A program made the position numbers and the translations under genes. From Macrostomum hystrix (Eukaryota; Platyhelminthes; Macrostomidae), in NCBI GenBank assembly GCA_950097015.1, contig CATNEN010000003.1, positions 868,001-932,000 on the forward strand: 64,000 nt of DNA. Direction: 5' to 3'. This document shows, piece by piece, positions 37,285-50,600 of this stretch. The notes under the pieces are model-generated. The model ran no database searches, was not told the origin of the DNA, and saw nothing but the letters and a program-made list of their open reading frames with translations. The stretch's first letter is position 1; each line of letters begins with the position of its first letter.

Positions 37285-38172
37285 AAATTATTTATTCCCC
37301 AGTTGGATTGGCCCATAGACCAGATAAATTTATTTATTTGGCCGTTGAAATTTATCTGGCCGGGACAGATAAACATTTATCTGGTCCGGTGACAATTATC
37401 TGGCTTCAACTGTGGAATAAATACATTATCACCACTTGTTTGACTTATCTATGGCCGAAAACGTCTTCGGACATCGTTTCTTGGCCTCGGCTTCGCCTCG
37501 GCCAATAAACGAGTCCTCAGCCGTTCCCGGCCAAAATAAATAAAAAAGTGGGTGATAACTTATACTTATTTCACTTTGCATCGATGCAAATAAATTAACT
37601 ATGACACAGAACTATAACACAAACCATAGACAAACAGAATTAAACGAACGAATCAATAAGTATATAATCTCTCGGCTGCGCCTCGGCCGAGAAACAACTT
37701 CTCAGTCGTTCTGACGGCCACAGAAAAATGAATAAACGGGGGAGATAGTATTTTTCCCCAACTTGGCTCGGTCTTGTGGAAAAAAAGAACTAAAGCTCAA
37801 CAGTCTATGGTTCTGATCGAAACTGTTCCAAATAAATCGTTTCCTCGTCCGGGACGAATAAATATTCCTTCGTCCCGGACAAATAAATGCTTCAACACTA
37901 GACCATAGACTTATTTGACCGGGACAAGTGGGGGATAAGTATAAGTTATCTCGTATTTATTTTGGCCGGGAACGGCTGAGGACTGTCCGAAGACGTTTTC
38001 GGCCATAGATAAGTCAAACAAGTGGGTGATAATGTATTTATTCCACAGTTGAAGCCAGATAATTGTCACCGGACCAGATAAATGTTTATCTGTCCCGGCC
38101 AGATAAATTTCAACGGCCAAATAAATAAATTTATCTGGTCTATGGGCCAATCCAACTGGGGAATAAATTTTC
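37285..38172. mobile_element. Fold-back element with ~250-280-bp inverted arms
   Basis: The arm 37285-37565 is the near-perfect inverse of 37930-38172 (shared runs include TTATTCCCCAGTTGGATTGG and GACTTATCTATGGCCGAAAA). The loop has further AATAAAY-rich partial repeats. No ORF. Adjacent sequence to about 38335 contains another smaller inverted motif (CTAGGGCCAAAAGC ... GCTTTTGCCCGCTAG). Confidence 0.8.
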
Positions 38173-38339
38173 TGACCTCGTCCGTTTGCCCGTTTTAAGT
38201 TAGGGATACATATCATATTCCCCACTCATTTAGTTGTCTAGGGCCAAAAGCACTCGGCTTCGCCTCGGTCAATAAACGAGACACCTCTTGCTTTTGCCCG
38301 CTAGACAAAAAAATAAATGGGGAATATTATACATTTATT

Positions 38340-38830
38340 TTTTCAGCATTTTGCACTACCCACTTTTGTTGACACTGTCTCCAAAAATATTCAACCAATC
38401 GCCATGAAAATCCGGAACTCGGCGAACATTTTCCGTTCTTTTCGATCAAACAACTTCCGAGATATCGAGAATCGAGATATTCAACGATTCTCGTCGGTGT
38501 GTCCTGTAGCACCAATCCACAAATATAGATATATATTTTCTGCTCACAATATTTCCTCATGTGACCAAGTCGGCTAGACGATGTTAAATGAAAATCACTA
38601 CCTGCCTTAAACAGCATATCGACGGCTCCGTTGACTGCTCAAGAGATCGCGCAAGTGCCTCTCTCATTCATCGCTCTGAGCTCTCTCCACCACGCGCTAC
38701 ACGTTGTCGCTTGGCCCAGCTCCGGGGCCACACCGTCGGACGGCTTTGAAGGCTAGTTCGTTAAATATGGCGCTAAAATTCAACCTCTATTATGGACATT
38801 CACGAAAATCGATCATCAATCGATCTACTA
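38340..38830 (+). repeat. Dispersed repeat D1, copy 1
   Basis: Shares ordered blocks (ATTCAACCAATCGCCATGA; GACGGCTTTGAA; CACGAAAATCG) with the reverse complement of 45850-46190. Probably an unclassified transposon remnant; it lies just upstream of the unrecognised plus-strand gene. Confidence 0.6.
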
Positions 38831-39343
38831 ATAAATCAGAATACCACAATAAGTACTGCTATTTATAATTACTCAAGATCGAACAAAATTTTGCTGATTT
38901 TCCAGATGTCGCTGAACTGTCATACTATTACTTGCTTTCATATTTATCAAATCAGAACATTTTACCCCAAATTAGTTAGTTCGATCATTTTTGCGCCGTA
39001 TTATATACTCATTATATAATTTATAATATCAAGCTTAAAACGTAGCTCGGAGATGTCGATAGAGGGACAATGCTACAGCAGTTTGTTTAACCGCAGACAA
39101 CTTTATAAATAAAGTAAAACTTCAGCGATCAAAGGTCAATAGTATAGCTTTGGCTGTCTATGGCTCAAGTAAATCTGTTTTTTTTGTTTGAAGAGTATAT
39201 CAACGTTAATTTTTCGCAATAAATAATTACTTAAATAACTTTCGGTGGGTCAGCTCGCCTTTGTTTCATTGAGCGGCACTATTCTTAGAAATGAATATCT
39301 AAAAGTTGAACAGGTCAGTCCGCTAGAAGCGGCGAAAAAATAG

Positions 39344-42300
39344 ATGTCCAACGATCGATTCTCGTTGAAGAATTGGTGGACTAGAAGGCTCTGCATTAAA
39401 CGGGTCAAGCGGCAGCATCGACAGCCCAGGAAAGCTCATCGCCACCAGCAGCAGCAACTTCAGAGTCAGTGCGTCGCTGAAATCAAACCTGTCGATCAGC
39501 CGACGCCCGAAACCGGCGACTCGCTTTGCGTTCAACATGTGCAGGGCGCAAATCTCGGCCGAAATACGTCGTCAGTAGAGACTAAGGCAGATTTGTCATC
39601 TACACCGCTTCCAGGACTGCGTAATCTTCCGTCGCTGCCATCGCCCCGCTTGCTGACGCTGACATCATCTCCGTTCTCACCAGTTCTGCCAAAAACCGGC
39701 AGCCGGCTGCAGACTATACTCGAGGAGGTCCCGAATGATGTTTGCACCTACAGTGTCGCCCCACAGGTCGACCATGACAAGGTCTCGATTTTAGTGCAAA
39801 CTTCAGTGTGTAGTTTTTTCTGGTAAACTGTTGGAATTATACGACTGTTGCTAAATTTAGACAGCTAAAGCACGAACGGCTTACAAAATATTTTTAGATA
39901 GGAATCCCATGCGAAAGCAGCAAAGAAGAAGCGACCGCGGCCAACAGCTTCTCTGACTGCTCCCCTTCTGACGACATTGACTCTCGGGCTATATTTGAAT
40001 CAGATATCGAATCGGTTGGCAATACTGAGGCTGGTAGCGATGCTCTACAGGACGCAATTCTGGATGAGTCAATCTTAGCAGAGCAATGCGAAGCTAAGGA
40101 CAATGAATTAGATGAAGAAACGGCGGTGTCAGTCACTTTAGTGACTGATGTCTCTGAGGTACATCCCCCATTGACACGATCTGTGACCCCTCGTTTAGCC
40201 TCTTTGACACCACAGCCGTCACTGAACGCATATCGCATGCTAACATTACCCTGGCTGAGCCGGTGTGGGCGAACACGTCGAAAAGGGCATCGATCGTCAA
40301 GTTCTCGAGCTAGCAACAGCAATGCTTGTAGCGAGGAAATTCGGGTTTCGCCCGAGGTGCGGTTAGAGAAACTTTCTGTGCGTCCTTTACCATTAGTACA
40401 GCCAAAGCTCCGAGGTCATTGTTTTGAGGCGTGTGAAAGCAGTTTTCATAATAAGACCGGCGAGGAAGACAGAACTAGCGCCGACAATGTTCGCTCCATT
40501 AGTATGCTGTCAGCGAATGAGTCAAAACTGGACGTCGTTGGCGTCGCATACAACCTGCACACGTCGGACTTTGATTCATCAGCGTCGAATCACCTTTCCA
40601 CTGTATCGTTAAACCATGCAAACAATATTGATTTCACGCTTTCACCTTCGACGAATCTGTCGAGTAATTTAAGCGAGGCAACAGCCGTCAAGACAGAACA
40701 AGACAAATCAGAATCGTTTCGCGTCTCCCACATCTGGTTGGAGGAAAGTTCCAACTGCATCACAAGAATCGCGGTGGTTCATAAAAATAAGCCTTCTTCC
40801 GGCCTAAGCACTGAGAGTCCGCCGTCGAAGGAAAGAGCTGAACTGATCAGAACGTCAGCATCGCAGGCTGCAGTTGCGAATGAAGTTGTAATCAAAAGTT
40901 CTAAATTTCCGAATGTGCCAACAGTGACACATAATTTTAATTCACGCGAAAAGAAGTTGAAGGTGAAGCGAAATCGCCCCGACGATAAGTCACGCCTTTT
41001 CAATGGTGCAAAGCTCGATTCGCCGGGCGACACAGGAGGCAATGCGGTAAGTGCAAGAATACTCTCTCTTTACTGATCTGCAGGATATAATACCACATGT
41101 TAAAAATAAAAAAATAATTGCAGTAGGGCTGTGGGCAATAGCACGTCATTTGGTGACTTTAGACCGGTGACTCCTGAGCACACACGCACACAGATGCCGT
41201 ACACAGGCACACGCTCACTCACCTGTCTACATCTGCCTTTTTTATTATATTTACATTCTCATCGTCAGGCAGTGTACACTACTACTGTGCCTTTTAGGTT
41301 GGCCCTCAATTGCGTAAATTGCACGACAAGCCCCCAAGCCTCCTCTCAGCGGCTGCTCCCCAAATGAATGCGGCCTCGCCGCGGAATCGAGCTCAGGGAC
41401 CTTGCTGCGAGAAGCAAACGCGTTAGACCGCTCTGCCACTCATATCCTTCTTTTTTTGAAAGTTGCAACTATAAAGTACACAACTGTATTGAATTATTCG
41501 TCTCAGAAAGTGTAACTCATATAAATAGTTCATCCCTGATCCCTAACATTAGAGAGCAGGAGACAAAACGGTCGAAAATAAAAAGCTGACATCGGACCCA
41601 GCGGTTAAAATTGGCGAAAAAGTCGATGGCAGCCCCTTCCAGGCTTTGCCTAGCTGCTCCTCTGCACTCCGCAGATGCTGCAGTTGCTACTGCGGCTGCT
41701 GCGCCTGCTGCTACTGCGGACTCTACAGCTGCCGCTACCAACGCGCATTTGGAGCGACTGATGCTGCAGCAAGTCGGGTTCCTGATCTTCACTGCCAAAA
41801 TTACAGCTCAAATTCCTGCGAGCCGAAAAGCAGAAGCAGTCCACACTGCAGCTCTGGATTTAGTCACCAGTACCATCATCAGCATCATCATCATCATCAG
41901 CATGCTTGTAGATGTGTTCCGATGTGCTGCTTGATTTCCGACGAAGCAGCAATCTGCGGACCGGTGGTCTGCCAGCCTGCAAAGTGCTACATCAATCCGC
42001 ACTCACCAAGCCAATTTAATAAAGAGTTGGAGCCGTTCCACTGGCAGGCTCCTCAGTCCTTAGAGAACCAGCGGCGCCAGATGATTGCGAAAGACGAAAA
42101 CATTGCTAAAGCTATATCGCCGTCGTGTTTCGATGCTACTGATGCTCGAGATTCGCTATTAAAACAGGCGCATCAGCAGCAACAGCAGCAGGAACAACGG
42201 TGGGAGCAACAGCAGCAGCAGCAAAAAGGAAAACAATATTTTTTAACGTGCGTATAGATTAATTTTTTGTGCTATCAGAATAGAGGATTCAAATTAGCAT

Positions 42301-42670
42301 TTCTATTTACATCATAATAGCTAAACCAAGCAGTGCTTTAGCCGCAGAATCCATGCTCAAAAACCTGAATGCCCGCGATCATCGACCAGCTGCGCTTCCG
42401 GAATCATTGTTCGTGGCGCCTGCTCTCGCATCGAAAAGCATTCAGGACGATCAGCAGAAGTCTCAAAAACCATCTGGCAATTGGCTCATTAAAAGCAGCA
42501 GCTCAGCAACTAGAAGGCATCGACGCTTCCGTCAACGATATTCGAGATCTCGAATTGAGCCTGTCTCCCGACTGCCTACAGTTCACTCGTCACCCTCGTT
42601 AACTGCAACGTGTTTGCCCCATCTTCGGCTCGAGAGACCAATTAATTATCGCCTGATAACGAATACGTGA
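39344..42670 (+). CDS. Unrecognised multi-exon gene, His/Gln-rich and acidic low-complexity protein
   Basis: Proposed exons are 39344-39805, 39898-41046, 41553-42247 and 42334-42670 (about 880 aa). The second exon ends in a good donor (GCG|GTAAGT) and the third starts after an acceptor that keeps phase 0. The N-terminus is basic (NWWTRRLCIKRVKRQH) with a short poly-Q. The middle has acidic and Ser-rich stretches (DDIDSRAIFESDIESVG). Exon 3 encodes a Cys-rich segment, a His run and a Cys cluster (CRCVPMCC), then NPHSPSQFNKELEPFHW and poly-Q. I recognise no domain. The first donor (TCA|GTGTGT) is weak and the last exon is open in more than one frame, so the C-terminus is uncertain. Coding use over exon 2 looks genuine: 383 codons uninterrupted, serine/threonine rich. 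A SINE lies in intron 2. No function is proposed. Confidence 0.6.
41107..41443 (-). mobile_element. SINE family A, full-length
   Basis: Same tRNA-like head (GTGGCAGAGCGGTCTAACGC) and body as the 8-kb copy. It is in intron 2 of the unrecognised gene, antisense. Confidence 0.85.
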
Positions 42671-44688
42671 TAGTGAAACTTGTCGAATATCACTGTCATC
42701 AAGAGATCCAAAAACAGTCTGCATCGTTAGGGTCATCGCCATCGGCAGAAGCTAATTTCACTGATTTTCTCGCTGAACTGCTTTTAGCCTACCCTAGAAT
42801 TTACCCTAGAATCTGGTGTTTGCGGCCATGATCTTGGGGTTCGTTGGGCGGCAAGTTTTAGACGCTCTCTGATATTGTTCGACATCTGTTGACGTATCAT
42901 ATTTTATTCTTGTGTATTATTTTGTCCTGGCCCTTGAGTCTGACTCGAGTAAAGATTTCGTTTGAGGCAAAGTAAGCAAAAACTAATCAAAGTTATACAC
43001 CTAGCTAAAAATCAACGAAAATAAAATAATTTATAACTTAACTGCTTTGCGTAGATGCATTGCAGCTAGGTCTTTGTTTTGAAGCAACGACATCTCTGCT
43101 ATTTTCCTACTCGACCTCGACTTTTTCTACTGGATTGGAAGTCTTGATTCTTTCAATTATTAATAGCCTCAACGTCAGTAATTTATTTTTAGTAAAAATT
43201 TTGTTCTTGATAGAGGTTTTCAAACAGAATAAGAAAAGAAAGGTTGATACGAAAGGTGCACAATGCAGAAGTAGAAAATTAAACAAGAACTTACATTTAG
43301 TTTTACGCTTCTTAAAAAACGTAAAAATACTAATAATTAAGTAGTGCATAGCTAGATTTGAAAGTAATAATAAGCCATATGTTCTATAGATTTCATACTA
43401 TAGGCTCCTTCTGTACAGATGCTGCTACAGTTGTGGCTGCAAATAGTGTAAAATAATATCAACTCCCAGAAAGTTGACAAGATTAAACTTATCAGGAAAC
43501 ATGCGAATATTCATTTGCCAGATTTATGTTTTTTTACTGAGTTTTTATTTGTCTGTGTATGTACTTAACTCTATAAAAGGATGGCATAAGTTTAGAGAAA
43601 AACGGCCCTTCTAAGGTCCACACATGTAACTTGGCATTGTTCACGATCTACCCAAGGTCAGGAACACTATTTCTCGTAGACTAGGCTAAATATTAACGAA
43701 GTAATTAAAATAAACAGAAAAAATAACAAAAACTATACTGAGCTTTGTATTTCACTTGCAATTAAATCAATATCTTTCCTCTAGTGTCACACGCTAACCG
43801 AAACTTGTTAAATTTGTTTATATTATCAGTTTGTGCCAGCGCTAGCCTTTGAATGAAACAGGATTATATTTTAATATACCGCTACTATAGTGTCAGAGAA
43901 ACAGAGCATTTATAGGAAACTTTTACGAAAATTATCGAACAGAATTAGTTGGGTCGATTTAAAAAACTTACTATTTTATATAGCAGAGACTGTAAAACAG
44001 TTGCTGTATAGAACTGCAGAAACGAAAGGGTCTTTCTTTAAAGGTTTCTATTAATTTTGCAAGAAAAAATGATTTGCGAGCAAGGAAAATGTGACATTTT
44101 GATTTGTTAGACTCTTCGCTCTTCGCTAGTTAAGGTGCTTGAAAATTAAAACGGTATTGAAAAGCAAACAGAAAGCATTCAATATACGGACGGACGTGTC
44201 AGTACAGAAGCAGATCCTAAGAAATTGGTAAAATAGATACCAGTCTAATAAATATAGTCAGCATCGTACTGACACACTTGAAATATGAGGCACTGTTAAC
44301 GGAGTTAATATTTAAAGACGCAGACTTGGTTTTACATCGCCTCACAGCGCTAATTTACACCAATTAAGTTACATTTTTTCTACCTAGCCTATTTAAACAA
44401 ACCAAGTTTGCACAAAACGAAAGGCTGATTCTAAAAGTAAGGTTTGATATAGGCAGAAAGAACAGAGGAAAATTAAAGTTGAATCCTCCTCCTGTAGTAC
44501 AAATATTTTGATTTGATGTTTTCTTTTTTAGTTAAATTCGCACATAAAAAAGTTATAATGACAAAATGAGTCGCGAAAACGAAACTCATTTTGGCGCGAA
44601 TTCAAATTTACATTTATTACGAATGGATATAAAGTTTTATGTTTACTTTAAAATTCAAATTGTTTCTTTTATTTAATAGTTACTCTCA
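42671..44688. other. Gene-free spacer between convergent genes
   Basis: AT-rich, between the 3' ends of the unrecognised gene and RIBC2. The ~94-codon frame at 43060 has no coding character. Confidence 0.55.
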
Positions 44689-47600
44689 TCAGCGACTGCT
44701 GGTGTTAAACTGCATGAAATAGGCCGCGGTGGGCGGGTTGGTGTACAGCTCTTTGTCCAGGAACTCTTTGTGCGCCTTCTGCTCGCGAGCCAAGCGAAGG
44801 TTTTCCTCGGCCTGCTTGCGCTGCAGCTCCCGGTTGACGCGCTCAACCTCCCGCTCGATGAGCACACCGGTGCGAGCCTGAGCAGGATTCGGGTGCTTGA
44901 TGCAATTCCTAGCACTTCGGTTTAATTACATTCCGAGGTACACAATGTCCCAATACCATATAAGAGCTTCTAATCTGACGATCTAAAACTATGACGTTTA
45001 ACAGTACAACTACCAAGTGAGGAATTCCCCCGACAATTTTTGCTGCACTCGAACGGAGCAACGCAAGCACATGGAACTCAAGATCACGGATAAAAGTTTT
45101 ATAAAAATCTCACCTGCAGGCCCCGCTGTCGGTCCCACTCGTCCTGCTCCTTCTTCTCCGCCTCCTTCTTGCGCGTCTGCTCCTCAGCCTGCAGCGCCTG
45201 GATCCGCCGGATCTCCTGGATCTGCTCCGGCGTCATGCCCTTCCAGCGATCCGGGACAATCCGGTGCGGCCCGAAGGCGCTCTGCGCAACCGCCGGATTC
45301 TCGGTCAACATGTCGCTGAAGATGGCGTTGGACACCTCGGTGGCGTTGTCGTCCTGCTCCTGAAAAGCGGTTGTTGGATATTAAGCCTGAGGAAAATTTC
45401 CGTTGCCATTAGGTTTAGCACGACTCGCTTTAGCACGGCCAGTCTATCTGGCTGAGTGCATTGTGGGTTGGCAACTGCATCTCCCCTCTCCCTGCATCTT
45501 CCTTCTCCCTGCATCTCCCCTCTGCCTGCATCTCCCCTCTGCCTGCATCTCCCCTCTGCCTGCATCTCCCCTCTGCCTGCATCTCCCCTCTGCCTGCATC
45601 TCCCCTCTGCCTACATCTCCCCTCTGCCTGCATCTCCCCTTTGCCTGGCATCTCCCCTCTGCCTGGCATCTCTAATCTCCCTGCAGTAAAAATCCATAAG
45701 CGTCCCCAGTATAGTATAAAATTTCCGTCGAAGTCCAGAGAGTCCCAATAATTTTTAAGTCCCACGGAATGATGTAAGTAGTTTTCGACGGCCGACCCTG
45801 GAGAAGGACCTCGAAGGTATTTCAACACCAACTGCCTACTTCTCGATTGATCCCAAACCGAATGACCGATTTTCGTGAAAGTAGACCATATGGATGGACA
45901 TTTTCCGCCCTTTACGGTGAACTAACATTCAAAGCCGTCTGGCGTCAGCATCGTCGAGATAATCAGTGATTCTTGACGAAAACCTGGTGACAAGGACAAC
46001 TAATATTGCTCTGTATGGCGAATCCGTATTGGTAAAAAAATTAGAGAAATTAAGAATATATTAAACTAAACTAGCCGACTAGCTGATTCTGGAAGCTATT
46101 TCATCGGAAAGAGTCAAAATATTTAGGCCGTGTTCTGCGTTCTCATGGCGATTGGTTGAATCATTTGGGAGATACAGAAAACAGAAAGATTTGGGCATTT
46201 GAAATACCCCATGGTCTTCCTACTGTTAAGCAGGCATCCTCAGCCTCACCTGCTGCCGGCGCAGCCTCGCTCGCTCCTCAGCCTCCCTGGCCAGCGCGTT
46301 GTTATAATCGGAGGTGGCCAGGTTGATGGCCCTGCGACAGGCCTCCTCGGCTTGGGCGAGCTCGCAGGCTCGCTGATCCAGCTCGCGGCGCTTCAGATCG
46401 TACAGCCTGTCAGCCTCCTGCTGGCCCTTCGTGGCGGCGTCCCTCTCGCGCTGCTGCTGCAGCGACCATTCGCGCAGCTGCTCCTCCTGCAGGCGCCTGC
46501 GGGCCTTGGCGTTAAGATCTTCGCCGTCGAATTTCTGCAGCGAGCTGATTGTGCAACGCGGATCGTCATCGTGCACCCTGGCCGGCTTATCCTTCTTTAG
46601 TGCTTCCGGATCGTACAGGTCCCATTCCCGACGAGCCTCCGGCTGCTGGTGAAGAGCGCGGAACTCGTTCTCGTACATGTTCAGGGCGCGCTTATCGGCC
46701 TGCTGCCTGGCGTCCATCAGGGTGGCGATCTTGTCATAGCGGACGGCGTCGTGAGCGAACGCATCCTCGCGGGAGCGCTCACGCTGCTCGTGATGTCGTT
46801 TCTCTTCCACCTGCTGTTCCAGGCCTTGGACGTCAATCTGAATGAGCCCATGCGGGTTGGCTTCGTGTAAAAATTGAGATATAACACAAAAAGCACAGTA
46901 TTGTATTTGTTGTGGGTCAAATTTAAATCCGCGCTAGAAAAATATACTGTATGTATACTGGTAATATTAGCCTTATTCGATTTGTTTAAAATGTAAAAAT
47001 ATACTGAGCATATATCCAGCGTACGTGGAAAAATTACTATAAATACAGCCCAGTTTCAATTAGATAGCTAACCGTTTCGTGACCATTATTAAGAAACAGT
47101 TCAATTCTCCTCGTGAGCAATCTTACAAAAGCCTTACTTATTTCTAAAGTAAGTGGAAGCCGTTGAAACCGATCCGGGGAAGCCCGAGTATAGACTGGCC
47201 AAAGAGCCTGAGTTATCTGACATATCTGTCTGAATCACCTGAGAGCATTGCCTCCAGAACTAACTAGATTTAATATCTAGAACATTACTGGCAGAAGGCC
47301 AGAAATATCGTGACAAAAAGCCACGCTACCCAAACTATCTGTAGTTTGCATAAGTCCACCCGAGCAGGGGTGTGGTATAATGTATATGTCACTCTAAAAT
47401 GATTGACAGGCAATAAGTCAGAAGTTTAGGCCAATTACTTACAGTATGAGGAGAGTTTGAATTACTAGAAAAGTGCAATTGTAGAAGAAGCACTACAACA
47501 ACTTGGTGGCAGCGGAAAAGGATCGGAAAAGCGGCGGAATCTTACTTAGAAATAAGCTATTCATAGTCAAATAGTCAAAATGAATGCCAACGATGCAATC

Positions 47601-50600
47601 GCCATGCTAGCAGAAGAACTAAGAAACCGATTAGAGCTGGGACCGACGAGACATGTCAAAATTCAAAAATTTACGCCAAATCAGGAAATCAGAATTTGGC
47701 TGACAGCCTTTGACCAGCGCTGCGAAGCTGAAGGAATAGAGGAGGCACACAGGAAGCGCGAGCTCCTAGCCAACCTCGATCTCTCAACTGCGTTTGCCGC
47801 AGTGCAGCGTATGAACTTACCGGACGATCTAGATTACGAAGATTTTAAAGAAAGACTAGTGGAACGTTTCGGAAGAACAGGAAGCTCCGCCGAATTTAGG
47901 GAAGAATTTAGAAGCCGTAGTCAAGGACGCAACGAACCAGTGGAAAATTTCTCTGACGCTCTTATTGAACTAGCTACCAGAGCATTTCCGAATATGACCG
48001 CAGAACAGAGAGAAGAAGAAATAATAGAACAATTTATTAAAGGAGTGAAAGTACCGGCTGAAACCAGAGAGAAGCTTATTTTTGCTGCACCAGCAACTCT
48101 ACAAGATGCAAGGAGAATGCTGAGACGCATGGAAACAGCGTGGAACATGTCCCACAAAGGTGTTAGTATGAAGATGGCCAAGAGTGATGAAGCTGAACAA
48201 AAGAGACAGAGCAGGATTGAAGAAATATTGCTAAGGCAACAAGAAGAACTAGAACAACAAAAGAGAACCATGCAAGAACTCATGGTCAGTGTCCAGATGG
48301 CTACTCAGAACCTGCAGCAGCAGCAGAACTATCAGCAGCAGCAGAACTATCAGCAGCAGAATTATCAGCAGCGGCAGAACTATCAGCAGCAGCAGAACTA
48401 TCAGCAGCAGCAGAACTATCAGCAGCAGAATTATCAGCAGCGGCAGAACTATCAGCAGCAGCAGAATTATCAGCAGCGGCAGAACTATCAGCAGCAGCAG
48501 AATTATCAGCAGCGGCAGAACTATCAGCAGCAGCAGAACTATCAGCCGAAACAGCAGCCAAATACTCAAGCGCAACAGCAGCAGTCGCAGAACTATCAGC
48601 AGCAGCAACAGCAGCAGGATCGCCCGCCGCGAATCTGCTTCAATTGTGGCAATAACGGGCATGTGGCCAAATTCTGCCGAAGTTCTGGACTGGCTAATTC
48701 CAATCAGCAGCAGGGAAACTGAGGAGCGAGGATCGAGCAGAGAGGCCCCGATCCTCAGGAACAAATAAGTGCAAATTAAAAGCCTCTGAACCAGCAGTAG
48801 CAACGTCCGCACCCAAGATCGAGTCAACTAATATAGAGATTAAAGGTCGGGAAGCAATATTACAAGGAGAAATTAGAGGAAAGTCGCTAAACTTTTTACT
48901 AGACACCGGTGCTGGACATAACTTTTTAAGTCGAAGCTCATGGAAGAACACGTTCCGCAAAGAAGAAATTTACAATTCAAATAGACGAGTAACAACTTTC
49001 GACGGTTCAGAAGTGGAGATTATTGGTGAAGTAACAACAGTATTAAACTTTGGCGATATCAGTATCAGTACACTATTCCTGCTGTGTGACCACGAGAGTG
49101 ACGATATCTTAGGAATGGAGTTTTTCTTGAAATATTGCAATAATATCAATTTTAGTCAAGGAATGGTGGTTTTAAAGAATGGAAGATGTCTGCCTATTCA
49201 ATTTACTAAACTGCCTGTGCGAATATGCAGAGTATACAGCCAGGAGAAAATAACCGTGCCGGCTAGCAGCGCTCTGAAGATCCCAGTGCGATTAGCAACT
49301 AACTATGAAAGAAATTATGGAACGCCCATGACTGTAGAAGCAATCAACGATCAGATTCAATTAAAAGAAGGATCAGTAGGAGTAACTCCTACGTTAGTTA
49401 CTATGATCGATGAAACAGGAGTAGTGGAAGTTGTGAATAAACATAACTACGAAATCAATATACCGAAATCATCTTTAATTGGTTTAGCCAAGCCGCTGAA
49501 GTCAAAGAATTTGAATTATTATATTGAATGCGATAAAGAAACAGAACGAATCGGAAGCGTCAAAGAAGAATCAGATGAATGGATAAAGGAAATCCATTTA
49601 GGCAAAGAACTGTCCGACATCCAACAAGAACAGGTCAAACAATTAATCAAAGACAATCGAAAGGCTTTTTCGCAGAATAGTCGAGAAATGGGTCTAACCC
49701 ATTTAATAACTCATGAAATCGTGCTACAGGACACCACGCCAGTCAGGATACCGACACGAAGAATTCCGCCACACCTTCAAAAGCAGGTCGATGAGCAGTT
49801 AGATGACATGTTGGCAAAGAACTTAATCCGACCTTGCTACAGTACCTATTCAACACCGTTGGTAATTGTGCCAAAGAAAGATGGGACGCTTCGGATAGTG
49901 AGTGATTTTCGTGTACTGAATTCACGAGTACACTATTATCCCTATCCGTTGCCTAACATCCAAGAAACGTTTTCTCATCTGACGGGCAGTCAGTTCTTCA
50001 GCAGCCTTGACCTGAATTCGGGTTATTGGCAAGTGCCGATCAAGGAAGAACACAAACATATGACTGCGTTCTCTACGCTGACCCGAGGTCAATTTGAATA
50101 CCAAGTGATGGCGCAAGGGCTGTCCAATGCCCCTGGCACCTTTCAAAGATTGATGAATACAGTGCTAGAAGGGATCCAGCATCGGTATGCCATGTCCTAT
50201 ATAGATGACATCATCACCTATTCAAAAAGATTTGAAGAACATCTACAGCATTTAGCCGAAGTTTTCAAAAGAATCATTTCTGCCGGGCTCAAACTAAGGC
50301 CCAAGAAATGTTTTCTGTTTCAGCAAGAATTGCAGTATTTAGGTCATGTCATCGGAAAGTATGGAATTAGAACTGACCCTGCTAAGATCGAAGCAATTGC
50401 ATCATGGCCAACGCCGCGGGATGTGAAAGAACTGCGAAGCTTCTTAGGCCTGTGTAATTATTATTGTAGGTTCGTAAAAAATTATGCAGAGGCAGCGCAT
50501 CCACTTTTCCAACTGACAAAGAAGAACATTCAGAACTTTAAAGAGAAATGGAACAGTAGTCATGATGCGGCATTTCAGCTACTGAAGCAAAGAATGACTT

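Noticed and set aside
43060-43349. Plus-strand 94-codon and minus-strand 80-codon frames
   Set aside because: AT-rich, Lys/Phe/Leu biased, no splice context or recognised motif.
48249-48827. Long antisense Leu-rich frame
   Set aside because: Shadow of the CAG-rich Gag repeat on the opposite strand.
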